A stretch of DNA of 21,757 nucleotides from Betaproteobacteria bacterium (GCA_009918225.1 RGEP01000011.1:1-21757), one strand, 5' to 3'; positions 8,148-15,644 are shown, counted from the first letter of the stretch. Notes: generated by a model not told the origin, from the letters alone. Translations and numbers: made by a program.

Positions 8148-9110
8148 TCACAGGGGGTCTTCTGGCCCCGTGATCGGGCCCACAAACCGGCCAAACCGAT
8201 CCCCAATCAGGGCCTGACCCTGGGCCAGCACAAACTGCCGAAACGCTTCGGCGGGCGGTGACAAGGGCTTTTTGCCGGGGTGCACCACGTACCACTGGCG
8301 CACCACCGGCGCATGCTCCACGGGCAACACCGCCATCAGGCGGTTCTCGAGCTCAAGGCCCACGGTGTGCAGCGACAAAAAGCTCAGGCCCAGGCCCGCC
8401 ATCACCGCCTGTTTGATGGTTTCGTTGCTCGGCATCTCCATGGCCACTTGCAGGTCCACGTGATGCTCTTCACAAAAGCGCTCCAGGGCCGCGCGGGTGC
8501 CTGAGCCCGGTTCGCGCAGGATGAAGGGCAGGCCCCGCAGGCGCTGCGGGGGCAGGGCCTGCACGCGCGCCTCGTCGAGCAGCGGGTGATCGGCTTGCAC
8601 CACGAAGACCTGCGGGTGCAAGGCGAAGGCGTCTTCGCGGCACACCAGGTCGCGCGGCGGTTTGCCCATCACGGCGATGTCGGCGTCACCGGCGCGGATG
8701 AACTGCACCAATTGGCCGCGGTTGCCCACCATCAGGCGCACCTCGACACCGGGGAACCGTTTGCGGAACTGGGCCAACAGCTGCGGCAGGAAGTATTGAG
8801 CCGTGCTCACCACGGCCAGCGTGAGCGTGCCGGCTTCGCTCTTCATCAGCCGCGCCACCGCCTCTTCGGCTTCCTGCACCGTGCCAATGAGCCGCCGGGC
8901 GTACACCAGCATGTATTCGCCCGCCGTGGTCAGTTGAACCTGACGCCCCTGCCGGGTGAACAGGGGCAGGCCCACATGGCCTTCAAGCTCTTTGACTTGC
9001 TGCGTCACCGCCGGCGGCGTCAGGTGCAGGGTGGCCGCTGCACGGGCAAAGCTCAGGTGCCGTGCCACCTCGCTGAACACCCGCCATTGCCGAAAGGTGG
9101 CGTTCTTCAT
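8148..9110 (-). CDS. cbbR: CbbR, LysR-type regulator of the cbb operon
   Basis: This 320-residue LysR-family protein has a winged helix-turn-helix at about 1-65 (FRQWRVFSEVARHLSFARAA, then LTPPAVTQQVKELE) and a two-lobed effector domain from about 90 to 300. It is transcribed divergently from cbbL with a 216-bp gap, the standard CbbR position in proteobacteria. CbbR proteins activate cbb transcription in response to metabolites such as RuBP or ATP/NADPH, depending on species. AAAGGA (plus 9118-9123) seven bases upstream fixes the ATG at 9110. A much longer open frame continues antisense through cbbL and is not coding. Autoregulation from the shared intergenic region is likely. Confidence 0.95.
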   Translation of the reverse strand: MKNATFRQWRVFSEVARHLSFARAAATLHLTPPAVTQQVKELEGHVGLPLFTRQGRQVQLTTAGEYMLVYARRLIGTVQEAEEAVARLMKSEAGTLTLAVVSTAQYFLPQLLAQFRKRFPGVEVRLMVGNRGQLVQFIRAGDADIAVMGKPPRDLVCREDAFALHPQVFVVQADHPLLDEARVQALPPQRLRGLPFILREPGSGTRAALERFCEEHHVDLQVAMEMPSNETIKQAVMAGLGLSFLSLHTVGLELENRLMAVLPVEHAPVVRQWYVVHPGKKPLSPPAEAFRQFVLAQGQALIGDRFGRFVGPITGPEDPL

Positions 9111-9134
9111 TAACGTTTCCTTTAATCGAAAAGC

Positions 9135-9156
9135 TTGAAGATTCAAATTTACTTCA
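9135..9156 (+). promoter_or_regulatory. Putative CbbR operator between cbbR and cbbL
   Basis: TTGAA-GA-TTCAA (9135-9146) is an inverted repeat. TGAAG (9136-9140) and CTTCA (9152-9156) form a second one with 11-nt spacing. Elements of the TNA-N7/8-TNA type described for CbbR sites also occur: TCA at 9143 and TCA at 9154, and TAA at 9111 with TTA at 9122. The AT-rich patch stands out in a GC-rich region and overlaps the predicted cbbL -35. Assignment to CbbR is inferred from position. Confidence 0.5.
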
Positions 9157-9176
9157 TTGATCGGGTTTTTTACAGT
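9148..9176 (+). promoter_or_regulatory. Predicted sigma-70-type promoter for cbbL
   Basis: TTTACT (9148-9153) and TACAGT (9171-9176) are separated by 17 bp, each matching 4 of 6 consensus bases. Such an imperfect promoter is expected for an activator-dependent operon. The start near 9183 would leave a leader of about 140 nt before the cbbL ATG, in which I see no clear structure or ORF. Confidence 0.45.
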
Positions 9177-9326
9177 CAACCGGACAGTGATTCGGACCGC
9201 CGTTCCCCGCATCCTGAACTGCGTCCTCGGCTCAAGCTTCAACCGGGCCTGCGCAGCGATTCCCTTCCCACCCGCTGTCGTACCCGCGGGCCGGCCCAGC
9301 ACCCGGCCCGCTTGCCAGGAGACCCC

Positions 9327-10787
9327 ATGAGCCTTGACGCCACCCAAATCACCGACAGCAAGAAGCGCTACAGCGCCGGTGTCTTGAAGTACCGCCAAAT
9401 GGGCTATTGGGTGCCCGACTATGTGCCCAAAGCCACGGACACGGTGTGTCTGTTTCGCATCACGCCGCAGGAAGGCGTGGACCCGGTGGAAGCGGCCGCT
9501 GCCGTGGCCGGTGAATCGTCCACCGCCACCTGGACCGTGGTGTGGACCGACCGCTTGTCGGCCTGCGATTCCTACCGCGCCAAAGCTTTCCGGGTGGAGG
9601 CGGTGCCCAACCGGCCGGGTGAGTACTTCGCCTGGGTGGCCTACGACCTGATCTTGTTCGAAGAGGGCTCGATTGCCAACATGACGGCCAGCCTCATCGG
9701 CAATGTCTTCAGCTTCAAGCCCTTGAAGGCCGCGCGGCTGGAGGACATCCAGATTCCCGTGGCCTATGTGAAGACCTTCAAGGGGCCACCCACGGGGCTC
9801 ATCGTCGAGCGTGAGCGCCTGGACAAGTTTGGCCGGCCCCTGTTGGGCGCCACCACCAAGCCCAAGCTGGGGCTGTCGGGCCGCAACTACGGCCGGGTGA
9901 TCTACGAGGGCCTCAAGGGCGGCTTGGACTTCATGAAGGACGACGAGAACATCAACTCGCAGCCCTTCATGCACTGGCGCGACCGCTTTCTGTACGTGAT
10001 GGACGGTGTGAACAAGGCCTGTGCCGCCACCGGCGAGGTCAAGGGCTCTTACCTCAACATCACCGCCGGCACGATGGAGGCCATGTACGAGCGGGCCGAG
10101 TTCGCCAAGGAGTTGGGCTCGGTGATCGTGATGGTGGACCTGGTAATCGGCTGGACCGCCATTCAAAGCATGGCCGAATGGTGCCGCAAGAACGACATGA
10201 TCATGCACATGCACCGCGCCGGCCACGGCACCTACACGCGGCAGAAGAACCATGGCGTTTCCTTCCGTGTAATGGCCAAGTGGCTGCGCCTGGCCGGCTG
10301 TGACCATCTGCACTGCGGCACCGCAGTGGGCAAGCTTGAGGGCGACCCGCTGACCGTGCAGGGGTACTACAACGTGTGCCGCGACTCGGTGACCAAGGCC
10401 GACCTGCCGCGGGGCCTGTTCTTCGACCAGGACTGGGCCGACACCAAGAAGGTGATGCCGGTGGCCTCAGGCGGCATTCACGCCGGGCAGATGCACCAGC
10501 TCATCGACCTGTTCGGAGACGACGTGGTGCTGCAGTTTGGTGGCGGCACGATCGGCCATCCGCAGGGCATACAGGCCGGCGCCGTGGCCAACCGCGTGGC
10601 GCTCGAGGCCATGGTCAAGGCCCGCAACGAGGGCAAGGACCTGCTGCAGGAAGGCCCGCAGATCTTGAAGAAAGCCGCGCAGCACTGCGGCCCGCTCAAG
10701 GCCGCTTTGGACACTTGGGGCGACATCAGCTTCAACTACCAAAGCACCGACAGCAGCGACTACGTGGCCACGCCGGCCTTGGCTTGA
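9327..10787 (+). CDS. cbbL: RuBisCO large subunit, red-type Form IC
   Basis: The 486-residue catalytic subunit carboxylates or oxygenates ribulose-1,5-bisphosphate. GATTKPKLGLSGRNYGR holds catalytic lysines. GGLDFMKDDEN carries the carbamylated K204 with Mg ligands D206 and E207, and HMHRAGHGTYTRQKNHG and ASGGIHAGQM complete the active site. INSQPFMHWRDRFLYVMDG is characteristic of the red-type Form IC/ID group rather than green-type IA or Form II. Length is normal for IC. AGGAG at 9317-9321 fixes the ATG at 9327, and the open frame continuing upstream to 9135 is noncoding leader. cbbS follows after 11 bp. No carboxysome genes accompany it, so the enzyme should be free in the cytoplasm. Confidence 0.98.
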   Translation: MSLDATQITDSKKRYSAGVLKYRQMGYWVPDYVPKATDTVCLFRITPQEGVDPVEAAAAVAGESSTATWTVVWTDRLSACDSYRAKAFRVEAVPNRPGEYFAWVAYDLILFEEGSIANMTASLIGNVFSFKPLKAARLEDIQIPVAYVKTFKGPPTGLIVERERLDKFGRPLLGATTKPKLGLSGRNYGRVIYEGLKGGLDFMKDDENINSQPFMHWRDRFLYVMDGVNKACAATGEVKGSYLNITAGTMEAMYERAEFAKELGSVIVMVDLVIGWTAIQSMAEWCRKNDMIMHMHRAGHGTYTRQKNHGVSFRVMAKWLRLAGCDHLHCGTAVGKLEGDPLTVQGYYNVCRDSVTKADLPRGLFFDQDWADTKKVMPVASGGIHAGQMHQLIDLFGDDVVLQFGGGTIGHPQGIQAGAVANRVALEAMVKARNEGKDLLQEGPQILKKAAQHCGPLKAALDTWGDISFNYQSTDSSDYVATPALA

Positions 10788-10798
10788 AAGGAATCGCC

Positions 10799-11233
10799 AT
10801 GATGACCAACCCCACCGGCCGCCTCACCCAAGGCCAGTTCAGCTTCTTGCCCGACCTCAGTGATGAGGAAATCATTGCGCAGATCGAGTATGGACTGGGC
10901 AAGGGCTATGCCTGGAGCGTCGAATACACCGACGATCCGCACCCCCGCAACACCTACTGGGAAATGTGGGGCATGCCCTTGTTTGACCTGGCCGATGCCG
11001 CCGGCGTCATGTTGGAGTTGAAGGAGTGCCGCAAGGCGTTTCCACGCCACTACATCCGCTTGATGGCTTTCGACAACACCCGCGGGGTCGAGTCGATAGC
11101 CATGAGCTTCATCGTCAACCGCCCGCCGCAGGAAGAGGGCTTCACGCTTGAGCGGCAGGAAATCGATGGACGCCGCCTGCGCTACACCGTGCGCGGCTAT
11201 GGCGCCAACCGGCCCGAAGGCCAGCGTTACTGA
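10799..11233 (+). CDS. cbbS: RuBisCO small subunit, red type
   Basis: The 144-residue small subunit caps the L8 core to form L8S8. TQGQFSFLPDLSDEEIIAQIEYGL and NTYWEMWGMPLFDL are standard family segments. The C-terminal extension (about 110-144, including EEGFTLERQEIDGRRLRYTV) is the extra beta hairpin typical of red-type small subunits, agreeing with the Form IC large subunit and cbbX. AAAGGAA lies five bases before the first of two adjacent ATG codons (10799 and 10802); either could be used. The gene is 11 bp after cbbL. Confidence 0.97.
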   Translation: MMTNPTGRLTQGQFSFLPDLSDEEIIAQIEYGLGKGYAWSVEYTDDPHPRNTYWEMWGMPLFDLADAAGVMLELKECRKAFPRHYIRLMAFDNTRGVESIAMSFIVNRPPQEEGFTLERQEIDGRRLRYTVRGYGANRPEGQRY

Positions 11234-11247
11234 CCGCCTTGCTGAGC

Positions 11248-12270
11248 ATGTACGCCATACCCGGAGCCACCCGAGCGGCGCAGGTTGAGGGCCCAAGCCA
11301 GGGCCCTGCTCAGAGCCCCAGCCCCATCCCCAGCACCATGGACACGCCGCGCACCGTGGCGGCGGTACTGGCCGATTCGCAGGTGGAGGCGGTGCTCGAC
11401 GAATTGGACCGCGACCTGGTGGGCTTGAAGCCGGTCAAGCAGCGCATCCGTGACATCGCCGCGCTCTTGGTGATCGACAAGCTGCGCGCCGGCCTTGGGC
11501 TGCAGGCCCAGAACCCATCGCTGCACATGTGTTTTTCTGGCAACCCCGGCACCGGCAAAACCACGGTGGCCCTGCGCATGGCGCAGATCCTGCATCGCTT
11601 GGGCTATGTGCGCAAAGGCCATGTGGTCAGCGTCACGCGCGACGACCTTGTGGGCCAATACATCGGCCACACCGCACCCAAGACCAAGGAGGTGCTCAAG
11701 AAGGCCATGGGAGGCGTGTTGTTCATCGATGAGGCGTACTACCTGTACCGCCCGGAAAACGAACGCGACTACGGACAGGAGGCCATCGAGATCCTCCTGC
11801 AGGTGATGGAGAACCACCGCGACGACCTGGTGGTGATTCTGGCGGGCTACCAAGACCGGATGAACACCTTCTTCCAAAGCAACCCGGGCATGAGCTCGCG
11901 CATCGCGCATCACCTCGAGTTCCCCGACTACGACAGCCCGGAGCTGCTGCACATCGCACAGGCCATGCTGCAGCAGCAGGGTTACCGTTTTTCAGATCAG
12001 GCCGAGCAGGCCTTTGAGCGCTATTTGCAGCTGCGCCTGCAACAGCCGCATTTCGCCAACGCCCGCAGTGTGCGCAATGCGCTCGACAGGGCCCGTCTGC
12101 GCCAGGCGTCGCGCCTGTTCGCCGACCGCCACCGCGAATGGCAAGCGGCCGATCTTTGCACCATCGAAGCCACCGACATCTTGGGCAGCCGGCTGTTTGC
12201 GGCGCCCGCCCCTGTTCACCCCACCGGAGTCCACCATGCGGCCCCCAGCCCTGCAAGCCCTGATCTTTGA
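11248..12270 (+). CDS. cbbX: CbbX, AAA+ red-type RuBisCO activase
   Basis: CbbX is a hexameric AAA+ motor that pulls on the C-terminus of red-type CbbL to release inhibitory sugar phosphates. It shows Walker A GNPGTGKTT (98-106), Walker B VLFIDE (157-162), RDDLVGQYIGHTAPKT and the C-terminal HFANARSVRNALDRARLRQA block. The core closely matches my recollection of the Rhodobacter protein. The start is uncertain: ATG 11248 is used here (340 residues). TTG 11239 and ATG 11338 are alternatives, the last removing a Pro/Ser/Gln-rich stretch not expected in the family. None has a good ribosome site. The 3' end overlaps cbbY by 35 bp. Confidence 0.96.
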   Translation: MYAIPGATRAAQVEGPSQGPAQSPSPIPSTMDTPRTVAAVLADSQVEAVLDELDRDLVGLKPVKQRIRDIAALLVIDKLRAGLGLQAQNPSLHMCFSGNPGTGKTTVALRMAQILHRLGYVRKGHVVSVTRDDLVGQYIGHTAPKTKEVLKKAMGGVLFIDEAYYLYRPENERDYGQEAIEILLQVMENHRDDLVVILAGYQDRMNTFFQSNPGMSSRIAHHLEFPDYDSPELLHIAQAMLQQQGYRFSDQAEQAFERYLQLRLQQPHFANARSVRNALDRARLRQASRLFADRHREWQAADLCTIEATDILGSRLFAAPAPVHPTGVHHAAPSPASPDL

Positions 12271-12982
12271 TGTGGATGGCACCTTGGCCGACACCGAAGC
12301 GGTCCACCTCGAATCCTTCAACCAGGCCTTTGCCCAAGAAGGCCTGGACTGGCATTGGACCGAGGCCGAGTACACCCAGTTGTTGGAGGTCAGCGGCGGC
12401 AAGGAGCGGATGCTGCACTACTGGCGGCAGCGCGAGCCCGGACTCCAAGAGCTCGAACCGGGTGCCCGCGCGCAGGTGGTGGCCCGCCTGCACGAAGCCA
12501 AGACCGCTGCCTATGAGGCCCGCTTGGCTGATGGTGCGGTGTCCCTGCGGCCGGGCGTGCTGGCCCTGATGGAGGCCGCGCAGCGCGCCGGTTTGCTCAT
12601 GGCCATTGCCACCACCACCTCCCCAGTAAACATTGGCGCCCTGTTGCGTCCTGTGCTGGGCCCGGATTGGCGGCTGAACTTTGCTGCCATTGGCGACGCT
12701 TCCACCGCGCCCTTGAAGAAGCCCCATCCCCAGGTTTATGAGCAGGTGTTGCGCGAAATCCGCAAACCCCCAGGGGCTTGCATTGCGCTGGAAGACTCGC
12801 ACAATGGGCTCCGGGCGGCCAGCGCTGCAGGTATTGCAGCCTTGGTCACCCCTACCCGCTTCACCGCGCACCAAGATTTTTCCGGTGCCTTGAAGGTGCG
12901 GCCAGACCTGCAGGGCATCACGCTGCCCCAGTTGCAGGGCTGGTTGGCCCAGATGCGGGCGGAGCCCGTCGTTCCGGTGTAG
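12236..12982 (+). CDS. cbbY: CbbY, HAD phosphatase (xylulose-1,5-bisphosphatase)
   Basis: This 248-residue HAD hydrolase has motif I FDVDGTLADTE (nucleophile D12, acid/base D14), the CbbY-type substrate segment GGKERM, motif II in AIATTTSPVN, the motif III lysine in LKKPHP, and motif IV LEDSHNGLRAA. CbbY dephosphorylates xylulose-1,5-bisphosphate, a misfire product that inhibits RuBisCO, and so works with the upstream activase. The start is placed at ATG 12236 by GGAG at 12226-12229. It overlaps the end of cbbX by 35 bp, which supports coupled translation. Phosphoglycolate phosphatase (CbbZ) is the main alternative, but the GGKER segment and position favour CbbY. Confidence 0.93.
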   Translation: MRPPALQALIFDVDGTLADTEAVHLESFNQAFAQEGLDWHWTEAEYTQLLEVSGGKERMLHYWRQREPGLQELEPGARAQVVARLHEAKTAAYEARLADGAVSLRPGVLALMEAAQRAGLLMAIATTTSPVNIGALLRPVLGPDWRLNFAAIGDASTAPLKKPHPQVYEQVLREIRKPPGACIALEDSHNGLRAASAAGIAALVTPTRFTAHQDFSGALKVRPDLQGITLPQLQGWLAQMRAEPVVPV

Positions 12983-12987
12983 GCCTT

Positions 12988-13053
12988 GGCCCTTTGCGGG
13001 CCTGTCCAGTTGGACCACCGGACTGCAGTACCCGTCCTGTGTTCTTGCAGTCC
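12988..13053 (+). other. Two inverted repeats in the cbbY-cbbF gap
   Basis: Five bases after the cbbY stop, GGCCC (12988-12992) and GGGCC (12998-13002) form a short hairpin. Next, GGACTGCA (13020-13027) and TGCAGTCC (13046-13053) form a perfect 8-bp stem with an 18-nt loop. Neither is followed by a T-run, so they are not intrinsic terminators. mRNA stabilisation, processing or an operator are possible. Confidence 0.55.
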
Positions 13054-13107
13054 CATGTTCCATCGGCCGCCAGTGCTGGCGCTGGCCGCCCCGCTCGACC
13101 ACCGCCC

Positions 13108-14235
13108 ATGCCACTATCGCAACGCTCCACGCTGACCCAGTTCCTGATCGAGGAACGGCGCCGCTACCCGGGCGCCAGCGGCGACTTCAACGCCCTGATC
13201 CTGGATGTGGCCCTGGCCTGCAAGGCCATTGCCCGCAGCGTGGCCTTCGGGGAGTTGGGTGGGGTCACGGGCAATCACTTGGCCCATTTGCCGGCCACGC
13301 AGGCAACGGCTGCCGTCGCCTCGGTCAATGTCCAAGGTGAGGTCCAGAAGAAACTGGACGTCATCAGCAACGACATGTTTTTGCGTGCCAACGAATGGGG
13401 CGGGCATCTCGCGGGTATGGCCAGCGAGGAAATGGCCGAACCCTATGCCATTCCAGCCAATTTCCCACGCGGCAAGTACCTGCTGGTCTTTGACCCCCTG
13501 GACGGGTCTTCCAACATTGATGTGAACGTCAGCGTGGGCAGCATCTTTTCGGTGCTGCGCGCGCCAGCTGAGGTGGTGCAGGGCCAACGCAAACTCACGG
13601 TTGAAGATTTCCTGCAGCCCGGCACCGAGCAGGTGGCGGCCGGTTATGCGATCTACGGGCCCACCACCATGCTGATGCTCACCGTGGGCAGTGGCGTGCA
13701 TGGCTTCACCTTGGACCCCAACCTCGGCGAGTTCAAGCTCACGCATCCCGATGTGATGGTGCCCGCCGACACCCAAGAGTTTGCGATCAACGCCAGCAAC
13801 AGCCGGTTTTGGGAGCCCCCAGTCAAGCGCTATGTGGACGAATGCCTGGCCGGCAAGACGGGGCCGCGCGGCCAAGATTTCAATATGCGCTGGATCGCGT
13901 CGATGGTGGCCGAAGCCCACCGAATCCTCATGCGCGGCGGGGTGTTCCTCTACCCGCGTGACACCAAGGACCCTTCCAAGCCTGGTCGCTTGCGGCTGAT
14001 GTACGAAGCCAACCCCATCGGCATGATCATGGAGCAGGCCGGTGGCCGCGCCAGCACCGGCCGTGGCCCTGTGCTGCAGGTGCAGCCGCAAAGCCTGCAC
14101 CAGCGCATCGGCCTGGTCTTCGGCTCCAAGAGCGAAGTCGAGCGCATCGAGCGCTACCACGACGAACCGCTGCCCTTGAAGAAAGCCGATTTCGAAACGC
14201 CGTTGTTTGCCGAGCGCAGCTTGTTTAGGGATTGA
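13108..14235 (+). CDS. cbbF: Fructose-1,6-bisphosphatase class I
   Basis: The 375-residue enzyme hydrolyses fructose-1,6-bisphosphate and probably also sedoheptulose-1,7-bisphosphate in the Calvin cycle. The metal-binding motif DPLDGSSNIDVN begins at D129. The GEVQKKLDVISND segment, KYLLVFDPLDG, and the substrate-binding RLRLMYEANPIGMIMEQAGG block are all intact. No ribosome site is evident before ATG 13108, but homology begins right there (LTQFLIEERRRYP). The 125-bp gap after cbbY contains two inverted repeats. A short ORF starts 4 bp after the stop. Confidence 0.97.
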   Translation: MPLSQRSTLTQFLIEERRRYPGASGDFNALILDVALACKAIARSVAFGELGGVTGNHLAHLPATQATAAVASVNVQGEVQKKLDVISNDMFLRANEWGGHLAGMASEEMAEPYAIPANFPRGKYLLVFDPLDGSSNIDVNVSVGSIFSVLRAPAEVVQGQRKLTVEDFLQPGTEQVAAGYAIYGPTTMLMLTVGSGVHGFTLDPNLGEFKLTHPDVMVPADTQEFAINASNSRFWEPPVKRYVDECLAGKTGPRGQDFNMRWIASMVAEAHRILMRGGVFLYPRDTKDPSKPGRLRLMYEANPIGMIMEQAGGRASTGRGPVLQVQPQSLHQRIGLVFGSKSEVERIERYHDEPLPLKKADFETPLFAERSLFRD

Positions 14236-14239
14236 GTTG

Positions 14240-14350
14240 ATGGCCATGCCACTGAGCGAAGAGCACATCGAGCACCGGGCCCAGACCATCCGCCCCGCAT
14301 CCCATTGGGTGATGGTCTGTGCTTGTTCGTTCACAAGGATCTCAACATGA
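14240..14350 (+). CDS. Possible 36-residue small protein between cbbF and cbbP
   Basis: ATG 14240 lies 4 bp after the cbbF stop and 8 bp after AGGGA (14227-14231). The frame runs 36 codons and ends at TGA 14348-14350, overlapping the cbbP ATG in an ATGA arrangement. It starts MAMPLSEEHIEHRAQTIRP; the second half (VMVCACSFTRIST) looks less protein-like. A 9-bp inverted repeat lies inside it. The exact fit between the two genes favours translation, at least as a coupling ORF. I recognise no family, and chance is possible. Confidence 0.4.
   Translation: MAMPLSEEHIEHRAQTIRPASHWVMVCACSFTRIST
14282..14319 (+). other. 9-bp perfect inverted repeat ahead of cbbP
   Basis: CAGACCATC (14282-14290) and GATGGTCTG (14311-14319) can pair perfectly around a 20-nt loop that itself contains CCCATTGGG. 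The T-rich TGCTTGTTCGTT follows, so pausing or partial termination before cbbP is conceivable. The cbbP ribosome site (14335-14339) lies outside the stem. Confidence 0.6.
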
Positions 14351-15231
14351 GCGAGCGCCACCCCATCATTTCCATCACCGGGTCGTCGGGTGCGGGGACT
14401 TCCACCATTACCCGTACCTTTTCCAACATCTTCCGCCGTGAAGGGGTCAAGGCGGGCATCGTGGAGGGCGACAGCTTTCACCGATACGAGCGCCTGGAAA
14501 TGAAAAAGCGCCAGGCCGAAGCCGAGCGAGACGGCAACAAGCACTTCAGCCACTTCGGCCCTGACAACAACCTCTTCGGCGAACTGGAGACCCTGTTTCG
14601 CACCTACAGCGAGCGCGGGCAGGGACGCGTGCGCAAGTACCTGCACAACCCGGAGGAAGCCGCGCCGTATCAGCAGCCCCCGGGCACCTTTACCGCTTGG
14701 GAAGACCTGCCGCCCGACACCGACATGCTCTTCTACGAGGGGCTGCACGGTGCGGTGCGCACCCCTGAACACGATGTGGCCCGCTACCCCGACCTCTTGA
14801 TCGGGGTGGTGCCGGTGATCAACCTGGAGTGGATACAAAAGCTGTGGCGCGACAAGCACCTGCGCGGCTACACGCAGGAGGCGGTGACCGACACCATCCT
14901 GCGGCGCATGCCCGACTACGTGCACTACATCTGTCCCCAGTTCGAGCACACCCACGTGAACTTCCAGCGTGTGCCCATGGTCGACACCTCCAACCCTTTC
15001 ATCTCACGGGACATTCCCAGTGCGGACGAAAGCATGGTGGTGATCCGCTTTGCCAAACCCAAGGGCATCGACTTCCAGTACCTGCTGAGCATGGTTCATG
15101 ACTCCTGGATGAGCCGCGCCAACACCATCGTGGTGCCGGGGGGCAAGATGGAGCTGGCCATGCAGCTCATCTTCACGCCGTTCATTTGGCGAATGATGGA
15201 GCGGCGCAAGCGCGCCCTGGGCCTGGCCTGA
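14347..15231 (+). CDS. cbbP: Phosphoribulokinase
   Basis: The 294-residue kinase phosphorylates ribulose-5-phosphate with ATP to RuBP, the RuBisCO substrate. The P-loop is GSSGAGTST (12-20). EGDSFHRYERLEMK, KHFSHFGPDNNLFGEL, DMLFYEGLHGAV and the NLEWIQKLWRDK segment are typical of proteobacterial (class I) phosphoribulokinases, including the length. AAGGA at 14335-14339, seven bases upstream, fixes ATG 14347. It is the last cbb gene here, followed by a structured 110-bp gap and a cytochrome c gene on the same strand. Confidence 0.97.
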   Translation: MSERHPIISITGSSGAGTSTITRTFSNIFRREGVKAGIVEGDSFHRYERLEMKKRQAEAERDGNKHFSHFGPDNNLFGELETLFRTYSERGQGRVRKYLHNPEEAAPYQQPPGTFTAWEDLPPDTDMLFYEGLHGAVRTPEHDVARYPDLLIGVVPVINLEWIQKLWRDKHLRGYTQEAVTDTILRRMPDYVHYICPQFEHTHVNFQRVPMVDTSNPFISRDIPSADESMVVIRFAKPKGIDFQYLLSMVHDSWMSRANTIVVPGGKMELAMQLIFTPFIWRMMERRKRALGLA

Positions 15232-15265
15232 GGGCTTTGTCCCGCCTGCCGACAGGGCCTGTGCT

Positions 15266-15320
15266 GGCGCCGGCGGCCGAATGCCGCAAAATCCGGCGCC
15301 GAAGGGTGGATGGGCCACCC
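15266..15320 (+). other. Two adjacent hairpins between cbbP and the cytochrome c gene
   Basis: GGCGCCGG (15266-15273) and CCGGCGCC (15293-15300) form a perfect 8-bp stem, and CGGC/GCCG (15274-15277, 15283-15286) continue it inward. Four bases later, GGGTGG (15304-15309) and CCACCC (15315-15320) form a 6-bp stem with a 5-nt loop, ending 7 bases before the cytochrome ribosome site. There is no T-run, so read-through or RNA processing is more likely than termination. Confidence 0.6.
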
Positions 15321-15341
15321 GCGCACGAAAGGAAGTTCGAG

Positions 15342-15644
15342 ATGATCAAGGCAATCGGCCTGTCGCTGCTGGTGCTGTCCGCCCCGGCGTTCGCCAGCTT
15401 GGAGCTGGCCAACAAGAATGCCTGCATGGGCTGCCACGCGGTGGCCAACAAGGTCTTGGGCCCGGCCTACCAGGAAGTCGCCAAGAAGTACGCGGGCCAG
15501 AAGGATGCCCAGGCGGCCTTGGCCAAGAGCATCAAGGCCGGCGGTGCCGGCAAGTGGGGTCAGATTCCCATGCCCGCTCAGCCGCAGTTGAGCGACGCCG
15601 ATGCCGCCAAGCTGGCGGCCTGGATCCTGGGCGGCGCCAAGTAA
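15342..15644 (+). CDS. Small periplasmic c-type cytochrome (c-551/c-552 type)
   Basis: This 100-residue class I cytochrome has a signal peptide (MIKAIGLSLLVLSAPAFA, cleavage after residue 18). It has one heme-attachment site, CMGCH (28-32), and the axial Met77 in GQIPMPAQ. The fold is that of small c-551/c-552 electron carriers (mature about 82 residues), and the terminal ADAAKLAAWILGG helix fits. It should shuttle electrons to an oxidase or nitrite reductase, or from a lithotrophic donor. AAAGGA at 15328-15333 supports ATG 15342. It lies downstream of cbbP with no terminator between, and a strong terminator follows it, so it may be the last gene of the cbb transcript. Confidence 0.94.
   Translation: MIKAIGLSLLVLSAPAFASLELANKNACMGCHAVANKVLGPAYQEVAKKYAGQKDAQAALAKSIKAGGAGKWGQIPMPAQPQLSDADAAKLAAWILGGAK

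Noticed and set aside
9135..9326. Open frame extending cbbL 64 codons upstream
   Set aside because: It crosses the promoter and operator region, and AGGAG at 9317-9321 together with family length place the start at 9327.
9111..10313. Long minus-strand frame continuing from cbbR through the cbbL gene
   Set aside because: It is antisense to the conserved cbbL sequence, the ribosome site and LysR homology start at 9110, and high GC produces long antisense frames.
13114..14955. Very long minus-strand open frame opposite cbbF and cbbP
   Set aside because: It has no recognisable domain and lies opposite two fully conserved genes; it is a codon-bias shadow.
9327..15231. Carboxysome locus
   Set aside because: No shell, CsoS2 or carboxysomal carbonic anhydrase genes accompany the RuBisCO genes, and red-type IC enzymes are normally free.
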